From Alloactinosynnema sp. L-07 (GTDB taxonomy: Bacteria > Actinomycetota > Actinomycetes > Mycobacteriales > Pseudonocardiaceae): DNA of 64,000 nucleotides. Shown here piece by piece: positions 1 to 8,509 of this stretch (within the stretch, counting starts at the first letter, position 1; each line of letters opens with the position of its first letter). Where the stretch lies: positions 2,108,001 through 2,172,000 of the forward strand of contig NZ_LN850107.1 of NCBI RefSeq assembly GCF_900070365.1, written 5' to 3'. Both the position numbers and the translations under genes were made by a program. The notes below the pieces were generated by a model. The model searched no databases and had not been told where the DNA came from. It saw nothing but the letters and a program-made list of their open reading frames with translations.

Positions 1-1321
1 CGTTCTTCTCGAAGAACTTGTCGGCGTGCACGCCGTCGGGGAATCGGATGGTCGTGACCGGTCTGCCCGCCAAGTGGGGGAGTAGGACTGGTGCGATGAG
101 GGAGTAGTAGCGGATCACCTCGCCCTTGGTGAATCCGGCTGCCGGGTACAGCACCTTGTCCAGATTGGACAAGGTGAGCCTGCGGTCCCCGACCTGGACG
201 GCCACCCGGGCACTCGATGTCACAACCTGCTCCGCAGGCTTCGCCGGGGCCGCTGGGGTCGGGCCGTACAGGTTCGACTGTGGTGAGGTGACATCCGCCG
301 GCACACGGTCTTCGCGCAATCCGCGCCACGCGGTGTGGCGGAGTCGACCATCCCGGGTGAATTGTCGGTAGACCACTTCACCCACAAGTGTTGGTGTGAC
401 CCAGCGGGCGCGCCGGATGTCCTCCCGCGGCGGCTCCACCGCGAACGGGTGCGCCCGCCGCTCCAGTGTCTCCAGACGGGTCTGCAGCTGACTCCGATCG
501 GCTTCGGAGAACCCGGTACCGACGTCTCCTATGTAGACGAGGTCACCAGTGTCGGGGTTGTGGGCGCCGAGCAGCAGGCCGCCGAGGATGCCGGTGAATC
601 GGCTCTGCCCGGGCCGCCAACCGCAGACGATCACCTCGCGGGTCTGTATCAGCGGATGCTTCAACCACGAGTCTGGCCGCTTCCCCGGCTGGTAGGTAGA
701 CGTCCGGAGTTTGGCGACCAGGCCCTCGAAGCCCTCGGCCGCGGCCCTGTTCAGCAAGTCTTGCGGGGTGCGCCGATCGGCGGCCAGCGCGGCGAAGGTG
801 AACGCAGGCACCACCGAGACAAGCGACGGGTCCGGCATCGCCAACTGTTCCAGCCGCGCCCGCCGCTCGTCATACGGAATGGTCAGCAGCGACTGGTCGC
901 CCAACTGCAGCAGGTCGAACGCCAAGAACCGCACCGCCACATCCAGGAATGCCTCGTGGCGGCGCGGGGAACTGACGTGCGATCGGTAGCGGCCGCGGCG
1001 CTGTTGCATCGCGCCGAAGTCGACTTGGCCCGCGTCGTTGTAGACGACGATCTCCCCGTCAAGCACCGCCGCTCGCCCATCGAGTGTCGGCGCGAGAACC
1101 CCGACCAGCGAGGCGAACTCGTGCGTGATGTCGATGCCGTTCCGGCTGGTTAGCGCCGTCGTGCCGTCTGCGGCGATCCGCATCGCCGCTCGATACCCAT
1201 CCAGCTTGTACTCATAGGACCAGTTCGGGCCTGTGCGCAGCCTGCCACCATCGGGTTTGGCCAGCATCGGCTCGATCCAGGCGGGCGCCACTGACCGACC
1301 GCCCCGGGACTCGCGCGCCAT
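1..1321 (-). CDS. ATP-dependent DNA ligase fused to a LigD-type polymerase domain (partial, runs off left edge)
   Basis: Minus-strand gene with ATG at 1321; about 440 codons are visible and the 3' end lies outside the window. The adenylation motif I is clear (EYKLDGYR, catalytic Lys39), followed by the ligase body (LDGEIV; the lysine motif GFEGLVAK; SWLKHP) and an OB-fold region. From about residue 380 a second domain begins (LSNLDKVLYPAAGFTKGE, then LPHLAGRPVT and FFEKN), which is the opening of the LigD polymerase/primase family. The ligase seals nicks with ATP and the polymerase family fills ends in bacterial non-homologous end joining. Domain order here is ligase then polymerase, the reverse of mycobacterial LigD (polymerase-nuclease-ligase). 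No Ku gene is visible in the window, but the missing left side could hold it. Confidence 0.88.
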   Translation of the reverse strand, partial: MARESRGGRSVAPAWIEPMLAKPDGGRLRTGPNWSYEYKLDGYRAAMRIAADGTTALTSRNGIDITHEFASLVGVLAPTLDGRAAVLDGEIVVYNDAGQVDFGAMQQRRGRYRSHVSSPRRHEAFLDVAVRFLAFDLLQLGDQSLLTIPYDERRARLEQLAMPDPSLVSVVPAFTFAALAADRRTPQDLLNRAAAEGFEGLVAKLRTSTYQPGKRPDSWLKHPLIQTREVIVCGWRPGQSRFTGILGGLLLGAHNPDTGDLVYIGDVGTGFSEADRSQLQTRLETLERRAHPFAVEPPREDIRRARWVTPTLVGEVVYRQFTRDGRLRHTAWRGLREDRVPADVTSPQSNLYGPTPAAPAKPAEQVVTSSARVAVQVGDRRLTLSNLDKVLYPAAGFTKGEVIRYYSLIAPVLLPHLAGRPVTTIRFPDGVHADKFFEKN

Positions 1322-1550
1322 GCTGCCCACCTCAAATTCGTCAGCGAGCCGACCGTACCCCGAATGGCCTAGTCGTACCCGCCGAAGTGCACGATCCTGG
1401 TAGGAGCCCAGGTCGGGGGCACCGAATCCGAACCACTCAGCACCATCTGTGCTAGTCGCCCGCCGCCTCCGCGAGGCCGGTGCGGCTGCGGTCCGGGGCC
1501 GAACTGTCGCTCGCCAGCCTTGTCGGTAGTCAAAGGCCCCTCCACAGTCC

Positions 1551-1667
1551 CCTTGCACTGCAATTCGCGCAGACGTGGGCTACGAGTCGTGGATGGAGCA
1601 CGACCGGCTGGCGCTGCTGGACCATTGGGAGCAACGTTCTTCGCGGCGCACGCGACATCACGCATAG
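1551..1667 (+). pseudogene. Remnant of a TnsA-like transposase endonuclease gene
   Basis: A short stretch without a start codon reads VGYESWMEHDRLALLDHW before a TAG at 1665-1667. This matches the conserved segment of the actinobacterial TnsA-like heteromeric transposase endonuclease family (typically GYESWLERD followed by LLDFDP). Only about 35 codons remain and no other part of a Tn7-like set is adjacent, so this is a fossil. It sits directly upstream of the STAND NTPase gene. The family assignment is from recall of the motif, not a search. Confidence 0.45.
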
Positions 1668-1697
1668 GCATTGCCTGCGTGAAACGAGGTCGAGGCC

Positions 1698-3990
1698 ATG
1701 TCACGAACAGGTGCGCGTGCCGCCATCCTGGGCGTTGTCGTTGCCGGGCCCGCGGTCGGAATCCTGATCAACTATGTCGCCGACACCGACAGCAAGCCGG
1801 CCTTTCTCGCCAATCCAACGGTTGTCTGGCTGATCATCGTGATGATTGTCCTGGCGACGATCTGCCTGACCCTCTTTCTCGACCGCGCGCCGGACCGGCC
1901 GGGCCCGGCATACCCTCGATTTGGCGGCGTGGCGGCCTCGCTGCGCCCACCCGCGCTCGACCGCGAGCTGCACGGCAGGGTCGACCACCTGAAGCGCCTG
2001 CGCAAACTTAGCCGGGCTCCCGGTGGGAGGTTCGCGGTGCTGTGCGGCGCGGGCGGCCTCGGCAAGACGACCACCGCGGCCGCCGCGGCGAAACAGGCGC
2101 AGGCCGACGGGCTCGCGGTGTTCTGGGTCCGGCACCACAGTGCGGCCGACCTCGGCGCACGGCTCGCGGAGATCGCCGTGAGCACCGGGCTCAAACCCGA
2201 CCTGGTCAGCCGGGCCCAGCAGAGCAACGCCACGCTGACTGAGCTGGTGTGGGGCCACCTCGACCATGCCAAGCGGCCCTGGCTCGTCGTGGTCGACAAC
2301 CTCGACCGGCCCCAGGACGTCGTCGACGCGGGCGAGATCCTGACCGAGTACCGCGGTTGGATCCGGCCCGCCCGGCGGGGGCTGCTGCTCATCACCAGCC
2401 GGGACCGCCATCCGGACACGTGGGGAACCGGTGCCGAGCTGATGGAGCTGCGTCCGCTGGAGGACGACGCGGGCTGCCAGGTGCTCACCGATATCGCCCC
2501 GAACGCGGGCACAGTCGCCGACGCCAGGGAACTGTCGCAGCGTCTGGGCGGCCTGCCCCTGGCACTCAGAGCCGCCGGAGCCATGCTCAACGAACCGACG
2601 AGCAGGTTCCAGAGTCTCGCGAGCTACACGCGGGCGCTCGATGACCGCACGCTGCCCGTCCTGCCCGATCGTCCTGATGCGTCCGATCCTGCCGTCGCCA
2701 GAATGCTTGTCGGCTATACCTGGGAACTGTCGTTGGACCAGCTGGAATCGGAGGGCATGGCGCTGGCGCGGCCCATCCAGCGCTTCCTCTCCCTGTTCGC
2801 CAACGCGCCGGTCCCTCGGAAACTCATCGCCCCGGCCGCGCTCGCCGAGATCGTCGGCCACGATGTCGCGGCCACCGCGATCGACGGCACCCTGGCGGGC
2901 TTGCACCGCTACGGCCTCATCGATGTGCCCGCGATCGCGTTCACCAAGGACTTGCCCACCGTCTCGGTCCACCTGGTTGTGCGCGAGGCGGGGGTCGCGC
3001 TCCTGGAGAAGACCGGGCAGCTCCCCGCCTGGCGGGACGTCGCCGACCGCGCGTTGACCGCGCACGCCGTCGAGTCGATGGCCGCGGGTCGAGCCGGCTG
3101 GAACGCCGTCGAACTGCTCGCGCCACACATTCCGATGCTCACGGGACTGACCGACAGCGACTCGGCGCGAGCCGCCGCCTGCGCGATGGCCGCCAAGGTC
3201 GCCAGGGTGCTCGGCGACGCCGGGCGCGCGCAGGCCCGAACCGACCTCGCCCGCCTCATCCAGACCAGACAAGCCGCCGTGCTCGGCCAAGACCACCCGG
3301 ACACGCTGTCGAGCGCGGCCGAACTCGCCCGCGCGCTCATCTCGCTCGGCCGCTACCAGGACGCCCTGGACCTGGAGCAGCGAACCCTGGCCCACCGCGA
3401 ACGGGTACTCGGCCCCGACCACCCGGACACCCTCACCAGCCGGGGCGACCTCGCGGCCGCACTCATCAACTTCGGGCGCTACGACGAGGCATTCACCCTG
3501 GCCGAAGCGGTCGCCAAAGCGATGGCCCGGGTATCCGGTCCAGAACACCCGCAGACCCTCCTCAGCCGCTGCGACCTCGCCACCGCCCTCGGCTGCGTCG
3601 ACAGACACGAGGAAGCGCTCGCACTTCGACAGGACGTCCTCACCATCCGCGAGCGCGTCCTCGGCCCCGACCACCGCGACACTCTGGCCACTCGAGGCAA
3701 CCGCCGCCAGCCTGACCTCGCTCGGCCGCCACCAGGAAGCACTCGACCTGGCCCGCCAGGTACTGGCCGACCGAGAACGCGTCCTCGGCGCCGAGCACCC
3801 CGACACCCTGGCCAACCGAGGCAACCTCGCGAACTCACTGAGCCACCTCGGCCGCCACCAGGAAGCACTCGACATGCACCGGCACACACTGGCGATCCGG
3901 GAACGGGTCCTCGGCCCCGACCACCCCGAAACCGAGATCAACCGCAGCAACCTGGATCGAGCCGCCACGATGGCCCAACAGGACCGGTGA
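1698..3990 (+). CDS. Membrane-anchored STAND (NB-ARC-like) NTPase with TPR repeats, frameshifted near 3700
   Basis: Two hydrophobic helices (about residues 7-27 and 42-61) are followed by an NTPase core with Walker A GAGGLGKTT (117-125), Walker B LVVVDNLD (196-203) and the NB-ARC GGLPLAL motif (284-290). From about residue 515 there are tetratricopeptide-like repeats with the recurring pattern RVLGPDHPDTL. This is the layout of STAND signal-transduction ATPases, which oligomerise on sensing a trigger. Near 3697-3706 the frame breaks: the original frame continues as low-quality Arg/Pro-rich sequence to 4046, while the +1 alternative frame carries on perfect TPR units (SLGRHQEALDLARQVLADRE and so on) to a TGA at 3988-3990. 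Comparison with the preceding units suggests loss of about two bases from a GGCAACCTCGCC-like string. The start has only a weak purine stretch upstream. Confidence 0.82.
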
Positions 3991-4293
3991 CGGGCCAGTC
4001 ATGCGGCAGCAGGCCATCGCGGGGGTGCGGTTACACGCTCCAGTAGGGCGACCGACTCGCTGCTCGTTCCGGGATGTCGTGGCTCTCGAACGTGTGCATG
4101 TCCTGGGGTCGCCGTAGTACTGGGACATTTCGGGCGGATATCCCTGACCAGCGGTGATGCCGTGTTCAGCCGCGTCGCCGGACTGGACAGTGCCTCGGTG
4201 GCGTGGTGGACGACGGCGAAGCCGGGTTTTGACGTAGCGCTGCACGCTGCGCAGTAGCACAGGCATGCCCGGCCGGTCTCACGAAGACCGAGA
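3991..4293. other. Intergenic stretch with no supported gene
   Basis: Between the STAND gene and the small membrane protein gene I see no frame with convincing coding character, no tRNA and no strong terminator hairpin. Confidence 0.5.
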
Positions 4294-4638
4294 TCAACGG
4301 TGTGCAAGCCCGTCGCGGGCAGCAATTTGGTCCACATGTCGGTGTGGGTCAACTTGCGGAGTCTTGACTTGGGTCTCCTTGCCGCGTTCTTCCGCCCGTT
4401 CCTTGCGGTTCGCCGCACCCCGAAGATCGTTGGTCTGGATTGCCCAGAAGACTGCGAACTCCGCGATCAGGAGGAGTTCCACGCCGATGATCCAGTTGGG
4501 CCAGTCGAAAATGTAGAACAAGCCCACGCAGCCGATCAAGGTGGAGGCCATCGCGCCAGTCATCCACGCGTAAATGTTGGGCCACTTGTGCTTGACGTTG
4601 GGGGCGTTGACGCGACCCCGACTGCGACTATTGCTCAA
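4294..4638 (-). CDS. Small two-helix membrane protein of unknown function
   Basis: The predicted 114-residue product starts at a TTG and has two adjacent transmembrane helices (about residues 26-44 and 49-66, including IGCVGLFYIFDWPNWIIGVE) followed by a charged C-terminal tail rich in Arg, Lys and Glu. The pattern of hydrophobic and aromatic residues looks like a genuine membrane protein; I do not recognise the family. The IS4-family element begins only about 45 bp upstream of the start, so its native promoter has probably been separated from it. The start could lie elsewhere because no clear ribosome binding site precedes the TTG. Confidence 0.5.
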   Translation of the reverse strand: MSNSRSRGRVNAPNVKHKWPNIYAWMTGAMASTLIGCVGLFYIFDWPNWIIGVELLLIAEFAVFWAIQTNDLRGAANRKERAEERGKETQVKTPQVDPHRHVDQIAARDGLAHR

Positions 4639-4671
4639 CCACGGCCGAATCCGCGAGGATCACGCGACCAC

Positions 4672-4683
4672 GGATCAGAACCC
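4672..4683. repeat. Left target-site duplication of the IS4-family element
   Basis: GGATCAGAACCC occurs immediately outside the left inverted repeat and again immediately outside the right one (6110-6121). A 12-bp duplication is within the range known for the IS4 family. Confidence 0.9.
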
Positions 4684-6109
4684 AACGGCGCTTCCTTAGG
4701 TCGGTCGGAGTGGGTGGAGGACGATGCGCCAGGTTGTGCGTTGGGTTGGTTTGTGGCCGGTGCCGTTGACTTTGTACTAGCCGCCGCGTTTCTTGACGGT
4801 TCTTGGGCTGTTTCTGTTGGGCCGTAGGGGTTTCGGGCGGGAGGCGAGTTCGGCGCGTACGGCGTCGAGCAGTGCTTGGAATCCGTTGCGGTTAGGGGGA
4901 AAATGCGCCGCTGGTGGTGCGGCGGGCGGCGAGCAGAGCGCGTTTGAAGCTGATTCGTTGAGGGTCCAGACCGCTGTGCTCGGCGGTGTCGCAGATCAGG
5001 TCTGCGATGGCTTGGTAGACGCACAGCCCGGCCCACATTTCCGCGCGCACGCCGTCGGGATGGTGGGAGCGCAGCACGATGCCTGCTGAGCCGCGGTCGC
5101 TTTGCAGGGCGGCGAGCAGGGTTTCGGCCTGCCAGCGGCGGGTGTAGAGGTCGGCCAGTTCGGCGGCAGGCGCCAGTTCGGGGTCGAGCAGCGTCGTTGT
5201 CAGGCAGAACAGTTCGGATACCCCGCCGTGGTCGTCGGTGACGGTGTACTCGATGGGCTGCTTGTCGCGGCCCCGTCCCTTCTGCAGCGCGGAGAGGTAG
5301 GTGCCGTCGGGGAGTACCCGTTGTACTGGCAGGGTGAACGACGCGCTCATCCGCCAGAGCAGGTCCGCGCCGGTGGCCGCGGTGTCGCGCCACAGGGTGT
5401 AGGAGGGAAAGTTCCGATCCGCCAGGACCAGCATGCCCGGCCCCATGCCTGCCAACAGGTCAAGCGCCAGTGTCTGCTCGCCGTTCTGATGCCCGCCCAC
5501 CGTCGCGCCGATCAGCGCGCGAGTGCCGCACTCGGCATGGATGACCACGCGAGCCTGAGGGAACGGGCCGGGGCCGCTGATGGCCCTGGGCCGGCCGAAC
5601 GCGGCCTCGTTCGCGGGCGTGTCAGCGACATCCAGTGTCGTGCCGTCGATGGCGGTCACCCGGTGCTGCCGCCAGTGGACTCCCGGCGTCGACTCGGTCG
5701 CCCGCCAGCCCCGCTATCCGCGCGAACAAGTCCGCGAACACCGGCCATCCCAATTTGGCCCGGGCCTTGGTGATCGACCCCGTGGACGGAACCGTCCACC
5801 CCTGCCAGCCAGGGCGGGTCCAGCGCAGCCCCTCAACCAGCTGCCGCAAGACCCCGTCATCACCGACCCGAGGGAACAGCCACAGCGCGAGGGTGAAGTA
5901 CACCGTCAATCTGGCCGGCAACAACCGAGTCCGCTGCTCCCGCACGCCAGCCTCGGCGACCACCTCATCCACCAGATCCGGCCGAAACACACTGGTCAGA
6001 ACCCCGATCGCCACCCGCTTCGGCAACCGGCTCCCTGTCACACCAGACCCACTCGTCACACCAGCCACAACAAGATCATAACCCGAAGATCATCTAAGGA
6101 AGCGCCGTT
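4684..6109 (-). mobile_element. IS4-family insertion sequence, 1426 bp, both ends intact
   Basis: The element is bounded by perfect 16-bp inverted repeats: AACGGCGCTTCCTTAG at 4684-4699 and its complement at 6094-6109. Outside each end is the direct repeat GGATCAGAACCC. Between them lies one transposase gene on the minus strand whose middle part carries the DDE residues and the Y-(2)-R-(3)-E signature of IS4 transposases. The intact ends and exact duplication indicate a recent insertion, although the transposase frame is interrupted. Confidence 0.92.
4777..6068 (-). pseudogene. IS4-family DDE transposase, reading frame broken twice
   Basis: The N-terminal part (6068 to about 5700) reads as an IS4-type N-terminal region (VEGLRWTRPG, GSITKARAKLG). 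The catalytic part is in a second frame from about 5700 to 4901 and contains AIDGTTLDVADTP (first Asp), VLADRNF (second Asp) and YTRRWQAE (Y-2-R-3-E signature). The last part (PNRNGFQALLDAV) is in a third frame and ends at a TAG at 4777-4779. The first break lies around 5693-5703; the second lies at a T4C5 homopolymer run around 4900-4908. These may be real inactivating mutations, sequencing errors, or, for the homopolymer, slippage. As written the element would need a transposase in trans. Confidence 0.8.
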
Positions 6110-6121
6110 GGATCAGAACCC
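6110..6121. repeat. Right target-site duplication of the IS4-family element
   Basis: Second copy of GGATCAGAACCC, directly abutting the right inverted repeat. Confidence 0.9.
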
Positions 6122-6189
6122 GCCGTCCCAGCTCGGTGGCGTAGAGCCAGAAAAGTTGCGTCCGATGTCCGGTCATTCGCGTTGACCCG

Positions 6190-6410
6190 GCTCGTTTGCA
6201 GGAAATTCGGGAGAACCTGACTGCCCGAATCGCGAGACCGAGCAAGCGAGCTGGCTCGGGGAGGCCGAGATCCTCGGCATCAGCCTGGCCCACGCCACAG
6301 ACAAACTCACCCAGCTTGACACCCACCCCCACCGCACCCACCACCGTCAACCTCGGTATTCCCGAGCATCTCGGCAGGTTTCGGACATCGAAACAACCCA
6401 CTAACCGAGG
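6190..6410 (+). pseudogene. Decayed C-terminal end of an actinobacterial site-specific integrase/transposase
   Basis: Three short pieces in shifting frames read LQEIRENLTARIA, then LGEAEILGISLAHATDKLTQ, then TTVNLGIPE. In this order they resemble the tail of a common actinobacterial integrase family, in which a run like NLTARIAEAEREGWLGE leads to a DLGIP ending. No catalytic domain remains. The similarity is recalled, not searched, and the piece is non-functional as written. Confidence 0.4.
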
Positions 6411-6426
6411 ACAACGAGATGGCTCG

Positions 6427-7500
6427 TCAGGACGCGCCGTCGGCGTTGAGGCCGAAGGTAATCTTATGGGCGTCGCCGTGGCTAAATGTTGTAATGACCT
6501 GGCTTGGTATCTGGCGCTGCTCGTGGACACGAGCGCACTCTTGAGCGAGGAGATCTACCGAGAGCATGGGAAACGGGCAGTCCGGAACACCCTCGCCGAG
6601 GACTGAGGCCATCACCCCGGTCAGCGAGTTGGGCCCGTCCCAGGCGACACTATGTGCGTCGGTCGCGGCGAGGACGAAAAGGTGCTTCTTAAGTCTTCCG
6701 CTGCTTTTCGGGATCGTTTGACCGGCGAAGCAGGTGTCGACGATCAGCACGAGTGCCGCCGCGTTCGAACTCGCTTCGACATCATCAATCACCGTGGTGA
6801 GATTCAAGGTCGTCGTTGCAAGGTCATCAGGGCGGGAATCGCTGGTTAGAAGGCGGAGGGCCATCTGATCATCGAGGTAACCGTGACCCAAGACGTGGAC
6901 GATAAGGACGTCTTGGGTCTGCCGGGCTGCTGACCGCAACGCAGACGTTGCCTCCTGCATAGTGGCGTCAAGAACGGTGGTGACCTGCATCCAAGGCGCG
7001 GCCGACTTCAGGCTGGCCGTCAACTGCTCGATGTTGTCGATGACCCCAGGCAGGGGGTGGGCTGCGGGCGAGGAGGCGTTGCCGAGCATCACATAGGCCG
7101 AGCGCTTGCGGTCAGGAAGCCACATCATGCCGGGTGGTGTGGCCACCGGCATCCGGTCCAGCAGAGGCTGATGGGCAGGTCCCTGATGTTCCGCGCAGAG
7201 TTGGCCAACCTTGAACCAGCGGTCCTGCCACTTGATCGTGTCGAACAGTTCGGGGTCGACGCGGACCCCGTCCTCGCGGGCGGCGTCCCTGCAGGCGTGC
7301 ACGATGCCCAGAACGACCTGGATCGGCGGCAGGCGCGAGCCCTTCAGGGCATCGCCAGCGGTGCTGTGCGGCAGGCGGGGGCGCTTGGCCCTCTTAGACT
7401 AGACCTCCATCCGGCGCAAGGACGGATTGCCAGCTACCAGCCGCAGTTCGGCTAGCTCGGCAAGGAACTTGGCCACGGCGCGCTGCGCGTCGTCGGTCAC
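6427..7500 (-). pseudogene. Caspase-like (C14 family) protease with N-terminal helical domain; one in-frame TAG
   Basis: From GTG 7500 (ribosome site AGGAG just upstream) the frame reads a short N-terminal regulatory domain (FLAELAELRLVAGNPSLRRM), meets a TAG at 7399-7401, then continues in the same frame as LPHSTAGDALKGSRLPP and on into a caspase-fold domain. Counting from an internal GTG at 7302, the catalytic dyad is His140 (VLGHG) and Cys191 (VDTCFAG). The N-terminal piece is the helical segment often found at the start of actinobacterial sensor/effector proteins. Caspase-like proteases of this type act in bacterial cell-suicide and defence modules. The single amber codon would truncate the protein at 33 residues unless it is a sequence error or translation restarts at the internal GTG. 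It follows a small membrane-protein gene by 13 bp and is probably co-transcribed with it. Confidence 0.78.
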
Positions 7501-7513
7501 GACCGGCTCCTTC

Positions 7514-7744
7514 TCACACCTGCGCCTGGACCCAGATGATGACCACCGCGGCGGCGGTCAGAACGCCCACGCACACACACACACACAGCCGCGCGGTCAT
7601 CCCCCAATTATTCATGGCCTTCCGGATGGTTGTGCCGATCTGCTGCCACATCCCGATCTCCTGGTTGCGTTGACGACTCTTGACGTCATAGCAGCCGGTC
7701 TTGCGGGACGCGTCACCAGCGTCGGCCCCGGTCATCTCGGACAC
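7514..7744 (-). CDS. Small single-pass membrane protein upstream of the caspase-like gene
   Basis: The 76-residue product has a polar N-terminus, an amphipathic stretch (WQQIGTTIRKAMNNWG) and a single C-terminal transmembrane helix (ARLCVCVCVGVLTAAAVVII). Its stop lies 13 bp before the GTG of the caspase-like gene, so the two form a likely operon and the membrane protein is a plausible partner or anchor. The helix is encoded partly by a CA/TG dinucleotide run around 7573-7588, which is unusual in GC-rich DNA and may be prone to slippage. Confidence 0.55.
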   Translation of the reverse strand: MSEMTGADAGDASRKTGCYDVKSRQRNQEIGMWQQIGTTIRKAMNNWGMTARLCVCVCVGVLTAAAVVIIWVQAQV

Positions 7745-7824
7745 GCTCGGACACCGACGCGCCTCAACTCCTTCGGGAGCTCAACCTGCACTTAGTTCAG
7801 AGAAGCAGGCACGCTCGTGCGCGC

Positions 7825-8205
7825 ATGGGGTGCCGTAACGACCAGGCCGTCGCAGCCCAACGCAACATCCGCGCCGCCGTCGTGCTGCTCGACTGGCTCA
7901 CCGCCCACGAACTCACTCTGACCACCGCCGGCCAAGGCAACCTGTACCTCTGGGAGGGTGCGGTCGCGCAGCGACTCGGCGTGTCCATCATCGTCGTTCA
8001 CCGCCGAGCGTTCGACATGGATCTTCCTCTGCGGTCGCAGGCGCAGCGAGATCGCTGCGATCGCCGCGAGGTCATCCGCCTCTGGGACGAAACCTTGACC
8101 AAGACCGAGATCGGCAGGCGCCTGGGCATGTCTCCCGGCCATCTGGCCAGGATTTAGCGGGAACTCAATCTGCCGCCCCGCCAGCGCGCGCCCCGCCAGG
8201 CTGGC
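7825..8205 (+). pseudogene. Chimeric remnant: integrase segment joined to a helix-turn-helix segment
   Basis: The first part (IRAAVVLLDWLTAHELTL followed by TTAGQGNLYLW) resembles an internal segment of actinobacterial site-specific integrases. The second part (EVIRLWDETLTKTEIGRRLG) is a helix-turn-helix of the kind found in resolvases and regulators, and it is cut by a TAG at 8155-8157, after which RELNLPPRQRAPRQAG continues in frame. Neither half is complete. This is best read as two fossils fused by deletion. Confidence 0.35.
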
Positions 8206-8245
8206 TGAATCCAGATTTGGGTGCGCGTTGGCATACGGTGCCCGT

Positions 8246-8509
8246 ATGCGGATCGTGGCGGCTCCTCTCCCGGGGCCAGGTGAGCAGGACATCGTCGAGG
8301 TCGTGGGCCGGTACACAGTGCTGCGACCATTCGGCGAGAGCCAGTTGCGTGGTGCCTGCCCGTTCTCCCGCTCGCAAGCCTTGCGGGTCCGGCCCGCGTT
8401 CGGCACCTTCCACTGCTTCCGCTGCGGCGTGGGCGGCGACGCCGGTGCGTTCGCGGTCAAGATCACCGACGTTACGAACGCTCTGCCTGGCCCCGACCAG
8501 TCTCTCTAG
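8246..8509 (+). CDS. Orphan DnaG-like CHC2 zinc-finger domain protein
   Basis: The predicted product of 87 residues (ATG 8246) matches the N-terminal zinc-finger domain of bacterial primase: DIVEVVGRYTVLRP, then CPF, then FHCFRCGVGGDAGAF. In primase the first ligand pair is C-x2-H; here it is CPFS, so the histidine ligand is replaced by serine while the second C-x2-C pair is kept. There is no TOPRIM or polymerase domain. It could be a remnant of an element-borne primase or a small DNA-binding protein. It ends head-to-head with the HEPN gene, overlapping by four bases. Confidence 0.5.
   Translation: MRIVAAPLPGPGEQDIVEVVGRYTVLRPFGESQLRGACPFSRSQALRVRPAFGTFHCFRCGVGGDAGAFAVKITDVTNALPGPDQSL

Noticed and set aside
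3690..3710. Programmed ribosomal frameshifting in the STAND gene
   Set aside because: No slippery heptamer or downstream pseudoknot is evident; a two-base deletion in a repeat unit is simpler.
1701..3968. A long open frame on the minus strand (about 750 codons)
   Set aside because: It is antisense to the STAND NTPase and consists of low-complexity Arg/Gly/Val/Gln sequence caused by high GC content.
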